Shown here: positions 46,290-54,907 of the stretch, in pieces
Layout of the letters: each line of letters opens with the position of its first letter
Position numbering within the stretch: position 1 is the stretch's first letter
From: Promicromonosporaceae bacterium
GTDB lineage: Bacteria; Actinomycetota; Actinomycetes; Actinomycetales; Cellulomonadaceae
Assembly: GCA_009783295.1 (NCBI GenBank)
Contig: WRHK01000011.1
Location: 16,621 to 80,620 of the forward strand
Direction: 5' to 3'
Length of the DNA stretch: 64,000 nucleotides
The notes under the pieces: generated by a model
Seen by the model: the letters and a program-made list of their open reading frames with translations, nothing else
Database searches by the model: none
What the model was told of the DNA's origin: nothing
Position numbers and translations under genes: made by a program

Positions 46290-47720
46290 TCACGACCCGC
46301 TCGGCCGCACCCATTCGATGCGCACCGAGCGCTCGTCGAATCCACCGCCCGACCCGGTCGGGAGGATCGTCACAACCATGAGCGTTTCGACGACCGCGCG
46401 CTGTACCTCCAGCGGCGCCGCTGCCCAGCGCTCGGCAGCGTCCGGCCCAGCGAGGTCGAGCACCCCAGGATGCGGGGCGCACGTCGCCAGCTCGGCCCGC
46501 CACGCGTCCACCTGCGGAATCAACTTCGCATTGATCCGGCGCACCTGGTCGGCGGTCATCGTTCCGTCGGCAAACCCGTCGGCCGCCAGGTCGAGCCGCG
46601 CCTGTGCCCCGGCGACCAGGTCGTGCAGTTCCACCGCACGCTCGGGGCGCCCGGCTGCCAGCGCCGCGATGCCGTCGGGCATCGTCAAGCGCTCGACCAC
46701 GAGCGGCACCACGACGCCCTCGACGGCGTCCTTCTGCCGCCCGACCCGGTAGCACCCCGTGCACTGATACTTCGGCTTGACGACCTTGCCCTTATACGTC
46801 GAGCCGGGAACAACGCGCATGGTGTGCCCACAGCGCCCACAGCGCGCGATGCCCGACAGCAGATGCTTACGGGTCGCGCCCTTGTTGCTCGCGCCCGTCG
46901 TGCGCGCCGGATCGGTCAGCAGCGCCACCACCCGGGCGTGCGTGTCCTCGTCATAGATCGGCTCCCACGCGGCCTTGCCGACGACCTTGCCCCGGTGACG
47001 GCGCAACCCTGCGTTGCGGTCGCGGAGCATGACTTGCCGCAACGTGGTCGATGACCACGGCACGCCCTTCGGCGACGCCATGCCGCGCTCGTTCAACGCC
47101 TTGACGACGCTCCGCATCGACTCACCGGCCAGCACCCGGCGGGCCGTCTCGCGGATCACCTCGGCCTCTTCGGGAACGATCTCGTCGTGCGACCCGATGT
47201 GACGGCCGCGCTCGTCCTCGTCGCGCACGCGCCGGTACCCGTAGGCGACCTGCCCGTGCGGGCGCCCCTCGACGGCCCTCTTGTCGGAGTCGCGGCGGCT
47301 GCGAAGCGACGTCTTCTCGGATTCGTACGCGGAGTCGGTGCCGTCCTCGACGAGCGTCTTCCAATCGCGGGCGATGCGGCAGTCGTACAGCCGCTCAGCG
47401 GTGACCACGTAGATGCGAATGCCCCGCTCGCGGCACTCCGCGAGCATCGTCACCCACGACGGCAGGTCGCGGTCGCCGCGCGACGGCTCCCACAGGATCA
47501 GGATGCCGAAGCGGTCAGCGCGTAGGTCGCCAAGCAGGCGGTCCCAATCGGCGCGGCCCTTCTTGGCGAATCGCGACGCGCTGCTGCCGTCGCTGTAGAC
47601 CTCGCCCAGCGTCCAAGCGTTCTCGGCGGCGACACGCGATCCGAGCTCGATCTGCTGCTCGATCGACGTCTTCTTGTCCTTGCTCTGCCTGCCGTAGATG
47701 ACGGCGATCTCGGGTGCCAT
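46290..47720 (-). CDS. Large serine recombinase/integrase (element 2)
   Basis: MAPEIAVIYGRQSKDKKTSIEQQIELG, recombinase domain, Zn-ribbon CGRCGHTM; ATG 47720. Confidence 0.93.
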   Translation of the reverse strand: MAPEIAVIYGRQSKDKKTSIEQQIELGSRVAAENAWTLGEVYSDGSSASRFAKKGRADWDRLLGDLRADRFGILILWEPSRGDRDLPSWVTMLAECRERGIRIYVVTAERLYDCRIARDWKTLVEDGTDSAYESEKTSLRSRRDSDKRAVEGRPHGQVAYGYRRVRDEDERGRHIGSHDEIVPEEAEVIRETARRVLAGESMRSVVKALNERGMASPKGVPWSSTTLRQVMLRDRNAGLRRHRGKVVGKAAWEPIYDEDTHARVVALLTDPARTTGASNKGATRKHLLSGIARCGRCGHTMRVVPGSTYKGKVVKPKYQCTGCYRVGRQKDAVEGVVVPLVVERLTMPDGIAALAAGRPERAVELHDLVAGAQARLDLAADGFADGTMTADQVRRINAKLIPQVDAWRAELATCAPHPGVLDLAGPDAAERWAAAPLEVQRAVVETLMVVTILPTGSGGGFDERSVRIEWVRPSGS

Positions 47721-47727
47721 GCTCAAA

Positions 47728-47752
47728 AGGGTACTAGATCGATGCTGACTCC
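47728..47752 (+). other. attR of element 2 (dyad arm AGGGTACTAGATCGATG 47728-47744; core CC 47751-47752)
   Basis: See attL; tadC reading frame resumes immediately after. Confidence 0.78.
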
Positions 47753-47831
47753 CGTCGTGTTCCTGATCCTTCCCGTCACGGTCGTCTTCGCCGTCTTCCC
47801 GTCGCTGGCCACGCTCCGCGTCGGCCTGTAA
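47753..47831 (+). pseudogene. TadC C-terminal remnant
   Basis: ...VVFLILPVTVVFAVFPSLATLRVGL*, in frame with 39240-40099 after element removal. Confidence 0.85.
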
Positions 47832-47855
47832 CCCGCACCACCGAGAGGAACCACC

Positions 47856-48035
47856 ATGTCCGACCACCTGGAGCCCACGCTCCCCGAGGCCACCGACCCC
47901 GAGCGGGGCGACGTGCCCGGCTGGGTTCTCGTGACGCTCATGACCGCCGGGCTCGTCGTCGCCCTGTGGGCGATCGCCGGGCCGATGCTCGAGGACGCCT
48001 TCACGCAGGCCATCGCGAGCGTCACGGGCCGGTGA
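47856..48035 (+). CDS. Small single-TM pilin-like protein of the Tad locus
   Basis: MSDHLEPTLPEATDPERGDVPGWVLVTLMTAGLVVALWAIAGPMLEDAFTQAIASVTGR. Confidence 0.6.
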   Translation: MSDHLEPTLPEATDPERGDVPGWVLVTLMTAGLVVALWAIAGPMLEDAFTQAIASVTGR

Positions 48036-48427
48036 CCTCGAACGAGGCCCTGCGCGACGCCGAGCGGGGCTCGGCGGTGGCCGAGTTCACGATGGTCGCC
48101 GCCCTGCTGCTCGCGCTGTTCCTCGGGGTGGTCCAGGTGGCGCTCGCCCAGCACGTGCGCGCGCTCGTCATCGACGCCGCCGCGGAGGGCGCCCGCGTGG
48201 CGGCTCGCGCCGACCGCGGGCCCGACGACGGTGTCGCGCGCACTCGCGCCCTGATCGACGAGTCGCTGTCGTCCGCGTACTCCCGCGACGTGCACGCGAC
48301 CACGGTCAGACGCGACGGCGTGCCCGTGATCGAGGTGACGGTGCGGACGCCGCTCCCCGTCGTCGGGCTGCTGGGGCCGTCCGGCACCATGACGTTCTCG
48401 GGCCACGCCCTCGAGGAGGGACGATGA
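48032..48427 (+). CDS. TadE-like pilus assembly protein
   Basis: ERGSAVAEFTMVAALLLALFLGVVQVALAQHVRALVIDAAAEGARVAAR. Confidence 0.85.
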   Translation: MTSNEALRDAERGSAVAEFTMVAALLLALFLGVVQVALAQHVRALVIDAAAEGARVAARADRGPDDGVARTRALIDESLSSAYSRDVHATTVRRDGVPVIEVTVRTPLPVVGLLGPSGTMTFSGHALEEGR

Positions 48428-48882
48428 CCGCCGCCCCGGAGGCGTCGCCGGACGGCGAGCGCGGGGCGGCAGTCATCGAGTTCATCGGCACCGCCGTGCT
48501 GCTGCTGATCCCGCTCGTCTACCTGGTGCTCACAGTCGGGCGCCTGCAGGCGGGCGCCTTCGCCGTCGACGGCGCCGCCCGGGAGGCGGCTCGCGCCGTC
48601 GTCATGGCCACCGGCTCCGACGACGCCGCCGCCCGCGCCCGGCTCGCCGTCGAGATCGCGCTCGAGGACCAGGGGTTCGACGACGCGCTCCCCGACGACG
48701 CGATCCGCGTGACCTGCTCGGACGACCCGTGCCTGAGCCCGGGCGGCACCGTCACGGCGACGGTGCGCACCGTCGTCCCGCTCCCCTTCGTCCCCGGCCT
48801 GCTCCGTTCGTGGGTGCCGCTCGAGGTGCCGGTCGAGTCCCGGTACCGCGCGACGGTCGACCAGTTCGCGGTGACGCGATGA
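48424..48882 (+). CDS. TadE-like pilus assembly protein (second)
   Basis: ERGAAVIEFIGTAVLLLIPLVYLVLTVGRLQAGAFAVDGAAREAARAV. Confidence 0.82.
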   Translation: MTAAPEASPDGERGAAVIEFIGTAVLLLIPLVYLVLTVGRLQAGAFAVDGAAREAARAVVMATGSDDAAARARLAVEIALEDQGFDDALPDDAIRVTCSDDPCLSPGGTVTATVRTVVPLPFVPGLLRSWVPLEVPVESRYRATVDQFAVTR

Positions 48883-49340
48883 GCGCCCGCGACGCCGACA
48901 GCCCAGATCCCGAGTCCGGGCGCATCATGCTGCTCTCGCTCGGCTTCGTGGTGCTGGGCCTCATGCTCGTCGGGGTGATCGCCTCGGCCGGAGCGGTCCA
49001 CCTCGACCACAAGCGCCTCGACAACCTCGCGGACCTGCTGGCCGCGAGCGCCGCGGGCGCCCCGTCGGGAGCGGCTCTGGTGGCGGACGGCGGCCTGCTG
49101 CTCACCGACGCCGACGTCGCGTCGGGGTTGCGCGACGACCTCGCGGACTACCCGTTCCCCACCGACCTCCCGGCGGACCTGCGGGTCGCGGTGGCCGACT
49201 CGCCCGACGGCCGCAGCGCGCGCGTCGTCCTGACGGCGACGTCGCACCCACCGCTGGTGCGGTGGTTCACGCGCCGGTTCGGGGGCGGGTTCGCGCTCAC
49301 GGCGACAGCGACGGCCCGTGCCGTCGTTGCGGGGCCGTGA
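48879..49340 (+). CDS. TadG-related pilus assembly protein
   Basis: ESGRIMLLSLGFVVLGLMLVGVIASAGAVHLDHKRLDNLADLLAASAA. Confidence 0.75.
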   Translation: MSARDADSPDPESGRIMLLSLGFVVLGLMLVGVIASAGAVHLDHKRLDNLADLLAASAAGAPSGAALVADGGLLLTDADVASGLRDDLADYPFPTDLPADLRVAVADSPDGRSARVVLTATSHPPLVRWFTRRFGGGFALTATATARAVVAGP

Positions 49341-49388
49341 GCCGCGGGCGAGGTGCCCGAGCCGCCGGCCAAGCGCCGGTGTCCGGCC

Positions 49389-49664
49389 TCAGCGACCGAC
49401 GGCCTCCGCGGTGCGGCTGAGCAGGATCACCGCGACGACGGTCACGACGAGCGCGATCGCACCGTTGCGCGCGAGCACCCACCAGTGGCCCCACTTCTTC
49501 TTCCGCAGGCCGGGCACCCGCGCCTTGGTGTCGCGGTAGTCCGATCGCGCCCGGACCCACCGTGCTCTCGCATGCCCGAGGAGGTATCCGACGGTGAGCC
49601 CCGCGAAGGTGCCGAGGTTGAGCAGCGTATGGACGACGTCGTGGTGGGGCGGGGCGGTCGGCAC
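49389..49664 (-). CDS. Small membrane protein, hypothetical
   Basis: 91 aa with two hydrophobic segments. Confidence 0.6.
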   Translation of the reverse strand: MPTAPPHHDVVHTLLNLGTFAGLTVGYLLGHARARWVRARSDYRDTKARVPGLRKKKWGHWWVLARNGAIALVVTVVAVILLSRTAEAVGR

Positions 49665-49729
49665 GAGCGCAGTCTTGCGTTCCGCGCGGGCCCAGCACCA
49701 GGCCGTTCACCTGTGCTCCGGGCGAGCTG

Positions 49730-50185
49730 CTACTCCGCCGGCGGGTTGGTGACCATCACGACGTTCCCGTCGGGGTCCTCGACCATCGTCGAGTAGGGCC
49801 CGACGAGGTGCCCGGGCGCCGTGACTCCCCGGTGGCCGGCGGCGGTGAGGCGCCCCCACACGGCGTCGACGGCGGCGTCGGACTCGACGAAGTACTCGAC
49901 GACCTGCTGGTAGCCGCCGCGCTCCGGGCGGGCCCAGCCGGCGTCGAGGTGCCGCGCGACCGGGTCGGTGGCGATGATCATGCGCGTGGCGTCGCCCTCT
50001 TTGGCGGCGGCGACCGGGCGGCGGGGGTCGGGGTCGGACACGTCGAGCCCGAGCAGGCGGTAGAAGTCGATCGAGCGCTGGAGGTCGCGCACGTAGAGCA
50101 CGACCATGCCGAGATGCGCGCGGCCGGTCGTGGTTTCGTGTTCGATGACGTCGGGGGCGGCCTCGGCCGCTGATTCGTTTGTCAT
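49730..50185 (-). CDS. VOC family (glyoxalase-like) protein
   Basis: LGMVVLYVRDLQRSIDFYRLLGLDV...GPYSTMVEDPDGNVVMVTNP. Confidence 0.88.
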   Translation of the reverse strand: MTNESAAEAAPDVIEHETTTGRAHLGMVVLYVRDLQRSIDFYRLLGLDVSDPDPRRPVAAAKEGDATRMIIATDPVARHLDAGWARPERGGYQQVVEYFVESDAAVDAVWGRLTAAGHRGVTAPGHLVGPYSTMVEDPDGNVVMVTNPPAE

Positions 50186-50186
50186 G

Positions 50187-50199
50187 GTAGATAATCTAC
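50187..50199. promoter_or_regulatory. Putative MarR operator between divergent genes
   Basis: Palindrome GTAGATAATCTAC. Confidence 0.6.
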
Positions 50200-50211
50200 G
50201 AAGGTGTACGG

Positions 50212-50673
50212 ATGATCGCAAGGGATGACGACGGCGAGGACCTCGGCGCGCTGCTCAGCCAGCTGCTGGGCGTCGTCGTCGAGCGCGAGACCCCGATCCT
50301 CGGGGCCCACGGCGTCACGATGTGGGAGTACGTGATCCTGAGCCGCCTCCTGGCCGAGCCGGGGCTGACGCAGAAGGAGCTCGCCCGGCGCAGCCGACGC
50401 GACCCCACCCGCCTGATCGGGCACCTCGACGCGCTCGGCGACCGGGGCCTGGTCGCGCGCGAGGTCGACGAGGTGGACCGCCGACGTCGTACGGTGCGGC
50501 TCACCGACGCGGGCACCGACCTGGTGCGCGCCGTCCGCCACGACATCCGGCACATGGAGACCGAGCTGCTCGGCGACGGCACCGGAGGCGTGCAGCACCA
50601 CCTGCGGGACGCCCTCGCGGCCGTCCTGAGCCGTTCCGGCCTCCCGGACCCGTCGCCCGACTACGCGGGCTGA
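50212..50673 (+). CDS. MarR family transcriptional regulator
   Basis: Winged-helix: GLTQKELARRSRRDPTRLIGHLDALGDRGLVAREVDEVDRRRRTVRLT. Confidence 0.88.
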   Translation: MIARDDDGEDLGALLSQLLGVVVERETPILGAHGVTMWEYVILSRLLAEPGLTQKELARRSRRDPTRLIGHLDALGDRGLVAREVDEVDRRRRTVRLTDAGTDLVRAVRHDIRHMETELLGDGTGGVQHHLRDALAAVLSRSGLPDPSPDYAG

Positions 50674-50679
50674 GCAGGC

Positions 50680-51222
50680 TCAGGCCCCGCCGCTGGCCGC
50701 AGGCTCTCCGCGGCGGAACACCAGGTGCCCGCCCAGGTACGCGCTCGCGCCCACGATCGTGGCGCCGACGAGCGACGTCATGACGCCGGCGCGGTGCCGC
50801 CCGCTGCGGCGCAGGCACCACGAGAGCCCGAACACGGCCGCGCCGAACCCGTTGAGCCCGGCGTGCAGCGCACCGACCCGGCTGGACTCGACGCTCCGCA
50901 GGGCGCTCCAGTCGGCGAGCCCGCTCGCCGCCGTCGGCGCGGCCGCGAGGAACCCGGCACCGACCAGCCGCCGCGCGGCGTCGGGGTCGCCCCCGGTGAG
51001 GTCGAGCACGACGGCCGCGGTCCACATGCCGAGCGGCATCGCCGTGAGCGCCGGGTGGAGCGGGTGGCCCAGGGACTGCCCGCGCAGCTCGTCCAGGGCC
51101 CGCCCGGAAGGGAGCACCCCGGCGAGGCGCCGGTACCAGGAGCGCAGCCCGTCCAGCCGGCTGTCGTTCTCGAGCCCCTCGGCCAGCTTCGCCAGGGCGC
51201 TCTGCGGTTCTCCGTCCGTCAT
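50680..51222 (-). CDS. DUF2231-like membrane protein
   Basis: LGHPLHPALTAMPLGMWTAAVVLDL. Confidence 0.78.
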   Translation of the reverse strand: MTDGEPQSALAKLAEGLENDSRLDGLRSWYRRLAGVLPSGRALDELRGQSLGHPLHPALTAMPLGMWTAAVVLDLTGGDPDAARRLVGAGFLAAAPTAASGLADWSALRSVESSRVGALHAGLNGFGAAVFGLSWCLRRSGRHRAGVMTSLVGATIVGASAYLGGHLVFRRGEPAASGGA

Positions 51223-51416
51223 GGTCGTCCTCCCGCTGACATCGGCCCGCGGCTGCGGGCCGCACGGCCAGCGTAGGTCGGGTGCCCGTGGCCCGCAGGG
51301 GCGCACCACCACGCTTCATCACGATCGGTGATCGACCCATCGCAGATCGCGCTTGGACGCCAGGTGAGGGGGCGTCCGATGCTGGAGGTGTCGATCTGAC
51401 GAGGGAGGTCATCACC

Positions 51417-51761
51417 ATGCGAACCCCGAGTGATACCGGGTCGGTGGAGGTCGTGCGCGAGACGGTCGTCTCGTACGTCGTGCGGCCCGAGTCCCTCCAG
51501 ACCCGACCCGCCACGGACGTCCCTGCCGGGTGCTATGTCGCGCGCTTCGACGGCGGCAGCGTCGGCAACCCGGCTTTCGCGGTGCTGCCGTACGCGGACG
51601 GGGAGCCCGCGACGGTGGTCACGGTCGCGAGCGAGGGCGAGGCGACGGACCGCGCACCGCGGTACGTGCGCGTCGCGGCCCGCGCGGGCGCCGCCGACTA
51701 CGAGCTCCACGTGCCCGCCACGTTCGGCGGCTGGGTCCCGTCGCCCGAGGAGCTCGCCTGA
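51417..51761 (+). CDS. Hypothetical protein
   Basis: MRTPSDTGSVEVVRETVVSYVVRPESLQTRPATDVPAGCYVARF. Confidence 0.6.
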   Translation: MRTPSDTGSVEVVRETVVSYVVRPESLQTRPATDVPAGCYVARFDGGSVGNPAFAVLPYADGEPATVVTVASEGEATDRAPRYVRVAARAGAADYELHVPATFGGWVPSPEELA

Positions 51762-51862
51762 CCCCACGGACGCGCGCGGCGATACGATCTCGTGGTGGAG
51801 ATCGAGTCGCCGCGCGCACCACTGCCGAGCCTGCGCCGGAGCGCCTGAACCACGCCAGGGCG

Positions 51863-52789
51863 ATGCAGCTCCGACAGCTCGAGTACTTCGTCGCCGTCGC
51901 GGACGAGCGTCACTTCGCGCGCGCTGCCGAACGGTGCTTCGTCACCCAGCCCGCCCTCTCCGCCGGGATTGCCAAGCTCGAGTCGGAGCTCGGCGTCGTG
52001 CTCATCAACCGCGTGCACACCTACGAGGGCCTGACGCCCGAGGGTGAGCGCCTGATCGGCTGGGCCCGCCGCATCCTCACGGAGCACGACGCCCTCAAGG
52101 CCGAGGTCAGCGCCATGCAGCAGGGCGTGGGCGGCACGCTGCGGCTGGGCGTGGGCCCGACGACGGCGGTCACCGCCGTCGACCTGATCCGCGAGCTCTG
52201 CTCCCGCCACCCGCTGGTGCGCGTCCAGCTCACCGAGCACCTCAGCGCGTCCGCGATGCACCAGCGGCTGCGCGACTTCGAGCTCGACGCCGGGATCGCA
52301 TACCTGTCCCCCGACGACCAGGCGGGCCTGGCCGTGCAGCCCCTCTACGAGGAGCGGTACGTACTGGTCGGCTCCCCCGCCCTGCTGCCCGACGACGGCG
52401 ACACCTGCACCTGGGCGGACGCCGCCCGCCTCCCCCTGGTGCTGCTGAACGAGCACACGCGGGTGCGCCAGCTCATCGACGACGCGTTCACCGCCCACGC
52501 GATCGACGTCGACCCGCAGGTGGTGGCCGAGTCCGTGTCGTCGCTCATGGGCAACGTGCGCGACGGCCAGTGGGCCACCATCGCCCCGCACACCCTGCTG
52601 GCCCAGGAGCCGGAGACGACGGGCCTGCAGATGCGGGCCCTGGTCGACCCGGAGATCACGATCGGCGTGGTGCTCGCCATGAACGCCGCGGCCCGTGACG
52701 CGTCGGCGGTGCGCGCGCTGGGGGCCGCGGCGGCGTCGCTGAACCTGCACGCCCGGCTGAGCTACGGCGCCGCCCCGGCGACGTCGTAG
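51863..52789 (+). CDS. LysR family transcriptional regulator
   Basis: MQLRQLEYFVAVADERHFARAAERCFVTQPALSAGIAKLE. Confidence 0.92.
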   Translation: MQLRQLEYFVAVADERHFARAAERCFVTQPALSAGIAKLESELGVVLINRVHTYEGLTPEGERLIGWARRILTEHDALKAEVSAMQQGVGGTLRLGVGPTTAVTAVDLIRELCSRHPLVRVQLTEHLSASAMHQRLRDFELDAGIAYLSPDDQAGLAVQPLYEERYVLVGSPALLPDDGDTCTWADAARLPLVLLNEHTRVRQLIDDAFTAHAIDVDPQVVAESVSSLMGNVRDGQWATIAPHTLLAQEPETTGLQMRALVDPEITIGVVLAMNAAARDASAVRALGAAAASLNLHARLSYGAAPATS

Positions 52790-52870
52790 CCGGCGCCGGG
52801 CGTTCATCGAATCCTCACCCGCCCGCGTCATCGTCACCTGTATGGCACGTCGCCCCGCCCGAGCACACCG

Positions 52871-53986
52871 ATGACCCTCACCGGCGCCCCGCTCGTCGTC
52901 ATCCTGGCCGTGGTCGCGGTGGGGTGCTTCGCGCTCGTGGTCGCCGGGTGGCCCCGCCCTTCACGGCGCGGGGCGGCCATGGGCGTGCGCGCGGCCCAGG
53001 TGCTGGTGCTCAACGTGCTGGTGGTCGCCCTGTTCGGCACCCTGCTCAACGACCAGTACCTCTTCTACGCCAGCTGGTCGGACCTGCTCGGGGCGCGCTC
53101 CACCCAGGTGCAGGAGCACCACGGCGGCTCGCAGCAGGACGTCGCGGGGGCCACGGTCGCCGGTCCCGGGCTCGCCGACATCGTCGAGCCCGTCACCCTC
53201 CCCGCGCTGCCCGACCCCGGAGTCCGCCTGCAGACCTACACGGTGCGCGACCGCGCCTCCGGCAGCACGGGCCAGGTGCTCGTCTACCTCCCGGTCGGGT
53301 ACGACCCGACGTCGCGCCGCACCTACCCCGTGATCGAGGGCCTGCACGGGTTCCCGGGGCACCCCAGGTCGTTCGTGAACCTCAACTTCCTCAGCGCGGC
53401 CGACCAGCTCACGGCCGAGCACCGGCTGGCGCCGTCGATCTTCGTCATGCCGATGATCGACACCCCGCCCAGCCTCGACACCGAGTGCGTCGACGGCCCC
53501 CCGGGGCAGCCGCAGACCGACACCTGGCTCTCGACCGTGGTCCCCGACTGGGTGGTGCGGCACTTCCGGGCGCAGACGGCGCGCACCTCGTGGGCGGCCG
53601 TCGGCTACTCGTACGGCGCGTGGTGCGCGGCGTCGCTGGCCATGCGGCACACGGACGTGTTCGGCGGGGCGATCGTGCTGCAGGGCTACTTCCGGCCCGA
53701 CTTCAGCACCGCGTACGACCCGCTCACGCCCGAGTCGAAGGCCGGCTACGACCTGGTGCACCTCGCCCGGACCGCCCCGCCGCCCACCGCGATGTGGGTG
53801 CTGACCTCGCACGAGGACCCGCTGTCGTACGCCACCACGTCGCAGTTCCTCGCGGCGGCCCGCAAGCCCCTCGACGTGACCGCCGTGGTGCTCGCCCACG
53901 GCGGGCACCGCACCGCCGTGTTCACGCCCTACGTCCCGACCGCGCTCGGGTGGCTCGGGCGGACGCTCCCGGGGTTCCATGCCTGA
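52871..53986 (+). CDS. Alpha/beta hydrolase (esterase-like) with N-terminal TM segments
   Basis: GLHGFPGHPRSFVNLNFL...WAAVGYSYGAWCAASLAMRH. Confidence 0.82.
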   Translation: MTLTGAPLVVILAVVAVGCFALVVAGWPRPSRRGAAMGVRAAQVLVLNVLVVALFGTLLNDQYLFYASWSDLLGARSTQVQEHHGGSQQDVAGATVAGPGLADIVEPVTLPALPDPGVRLQTYTVRDRASGSTGQVLVYLPVGYDPTSRRTYPVIEGLHGFPGHPRSFVNLNFLSAADQLTAEHRLAPSIFVMPMIDTPPSLDTECVDGPPGQPQTDTWLSTVVPDWVVRHFRAQTARTSWAAVGYSYGAWCAASLAMRHTDVFGGAIVLQGYFRPDFSTAYDPLTPESKAGYDLVHLARTAPPPTAMWVLTSHEDPLSYATTSQFLAAARKPLDVTAVVLAHGGHRTAVFTPYVPTALGWLGRTLPGFHA

Positions 53987-54833
53987 GCGCCGAGCCCTGG
54001 CAGCCCGCCACGCGGAGATCCTCGCGGCGGCGTTCGCCGTGCTGGTCGTCGTCGCCTCGTTCGTGGCCGGCACCGGCCCGACGCGGCCCGCGGCACCACC
54101 CGCGGGCGCCACGCCGCTCACCGTCGTCGCGCTGGGCGACTCCGTGCCGTCCGCCACGACCTGCGGGTGCATCGGCTACGTGGACCTGCTGGCCGGCCGG
54201 CTCGGCGCGCTGACCCGCCGCACGCCCGTCGTGCACAACGACGCCACCGGCGGCTGGACCACCGCCGACGTCGTGGAGGACCTCGGCTCGGGCGCCACCC
54301 GGTCGGACCTGCGGCACGCCGACCTGGTGGTGGTCGAGATCGGCGCCAACGACTTCGACCTCCACCGGATCGAGGACCCGTCCTGCTACCCGGCGCCGAC
54401 CTCCGGGTGCTGGGACACGACGCTCGCGGGACTCACGAGCGGGCTGACCCGGATCGTGCGCACCGTGCGGTCCGTCGACGTCGAGCCCCACGCGCGCGTC
54501 GCCGTGATCGGGTACTGGAACATCACCGTCGACGGCGCCGTCGGGCGCTCGCGCGGCCAGGCGTTCGTGGCCGGCAGCGACGCCCTGACCCGCACCGTCA
54601 ACGCCTCCATCCAGAGCGTCGCCACGGCCACCGGGGCCACCTACGTCGACGCGTACACGCCGCTCAAGGGCATCACGGGCACGCGCGACCCCACCGACGA
54701 CCTGCTCGGCGACGGCGACCACCCCAACCAGGCGGGGCACCGGCTGATCGCGCAGGCCGTGCTCTCGGTGCTGGTCCGGGAGGGCGCCGTCGCCGCGTGG
54801 CAGGCCGACGGGGAGCCGCCCGCTCTGCGATGA
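53979..54833 (+). CDS. SGNH/GDSL-type lipase/hydrolase
   Basis: VVALGDSVPSATTCGC, VEIGANDF, DGDHPNQAGHRL. Confidence 0.87.
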   Translation: MPERRALAARHAEILAAAFAVLVVVASFVAGTGPTRPAAPPAGATPLTVVALGDSVPSATTCGCIGYVDLLAGRLGALTRRTPVVHNDATGGWTTADVVEDLGSGATRSDLRHADLVVVEIGANDFDLHRIEDPSCYPAPTSGCWDTTLAGLTSGLTRIVRTVRSVDVEPHARVAVIGYWNITVDGAVGRSRGQAFVAGSDALTRTVNASIQSVATATGATYVDAYTPLKGITGTRDPTDDLLGDGDHPNQAGHRLIAQAVLSVLVREGAVAAWQADGEPPALR

Positions 54834-54907
54834 CGTCGCGGCCGGGCCGCACGACGTGGGGCGTGAACACGATCGAGGCCCACTGCAGGGACGCTACCCT
54901 CGCGACC

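Larger units (their letters stand above)
40098..47750 (-). mobile_element. Element 2: ~7.65-kb serine-integrase phage-satellite-like element inserted in tadC
   Basis: Integrase beside right junction; tadC rejoins in frame; attP dyad AGGGTACTAGATCGATG-ctgact-CC-ggtcat-CATCGACCTGTAACCCT. Confidence 0.88.

Noticed and set aside
30127-47752. One single large prophage covering both elements
   Set aside because: Intact cpaF C-terminus, complete tadB and most of tadC (37841-40097) separate two elements, each with its own integrase and att pair.
30127-47752. Dedicated anti-phage defence system or toxin-antitoxin cargo in the elements
   Set aside because: No nuclease, RT, TIR, methylase or TA signatures recognised; only unknown small proteins and one hendecad membrane protein.
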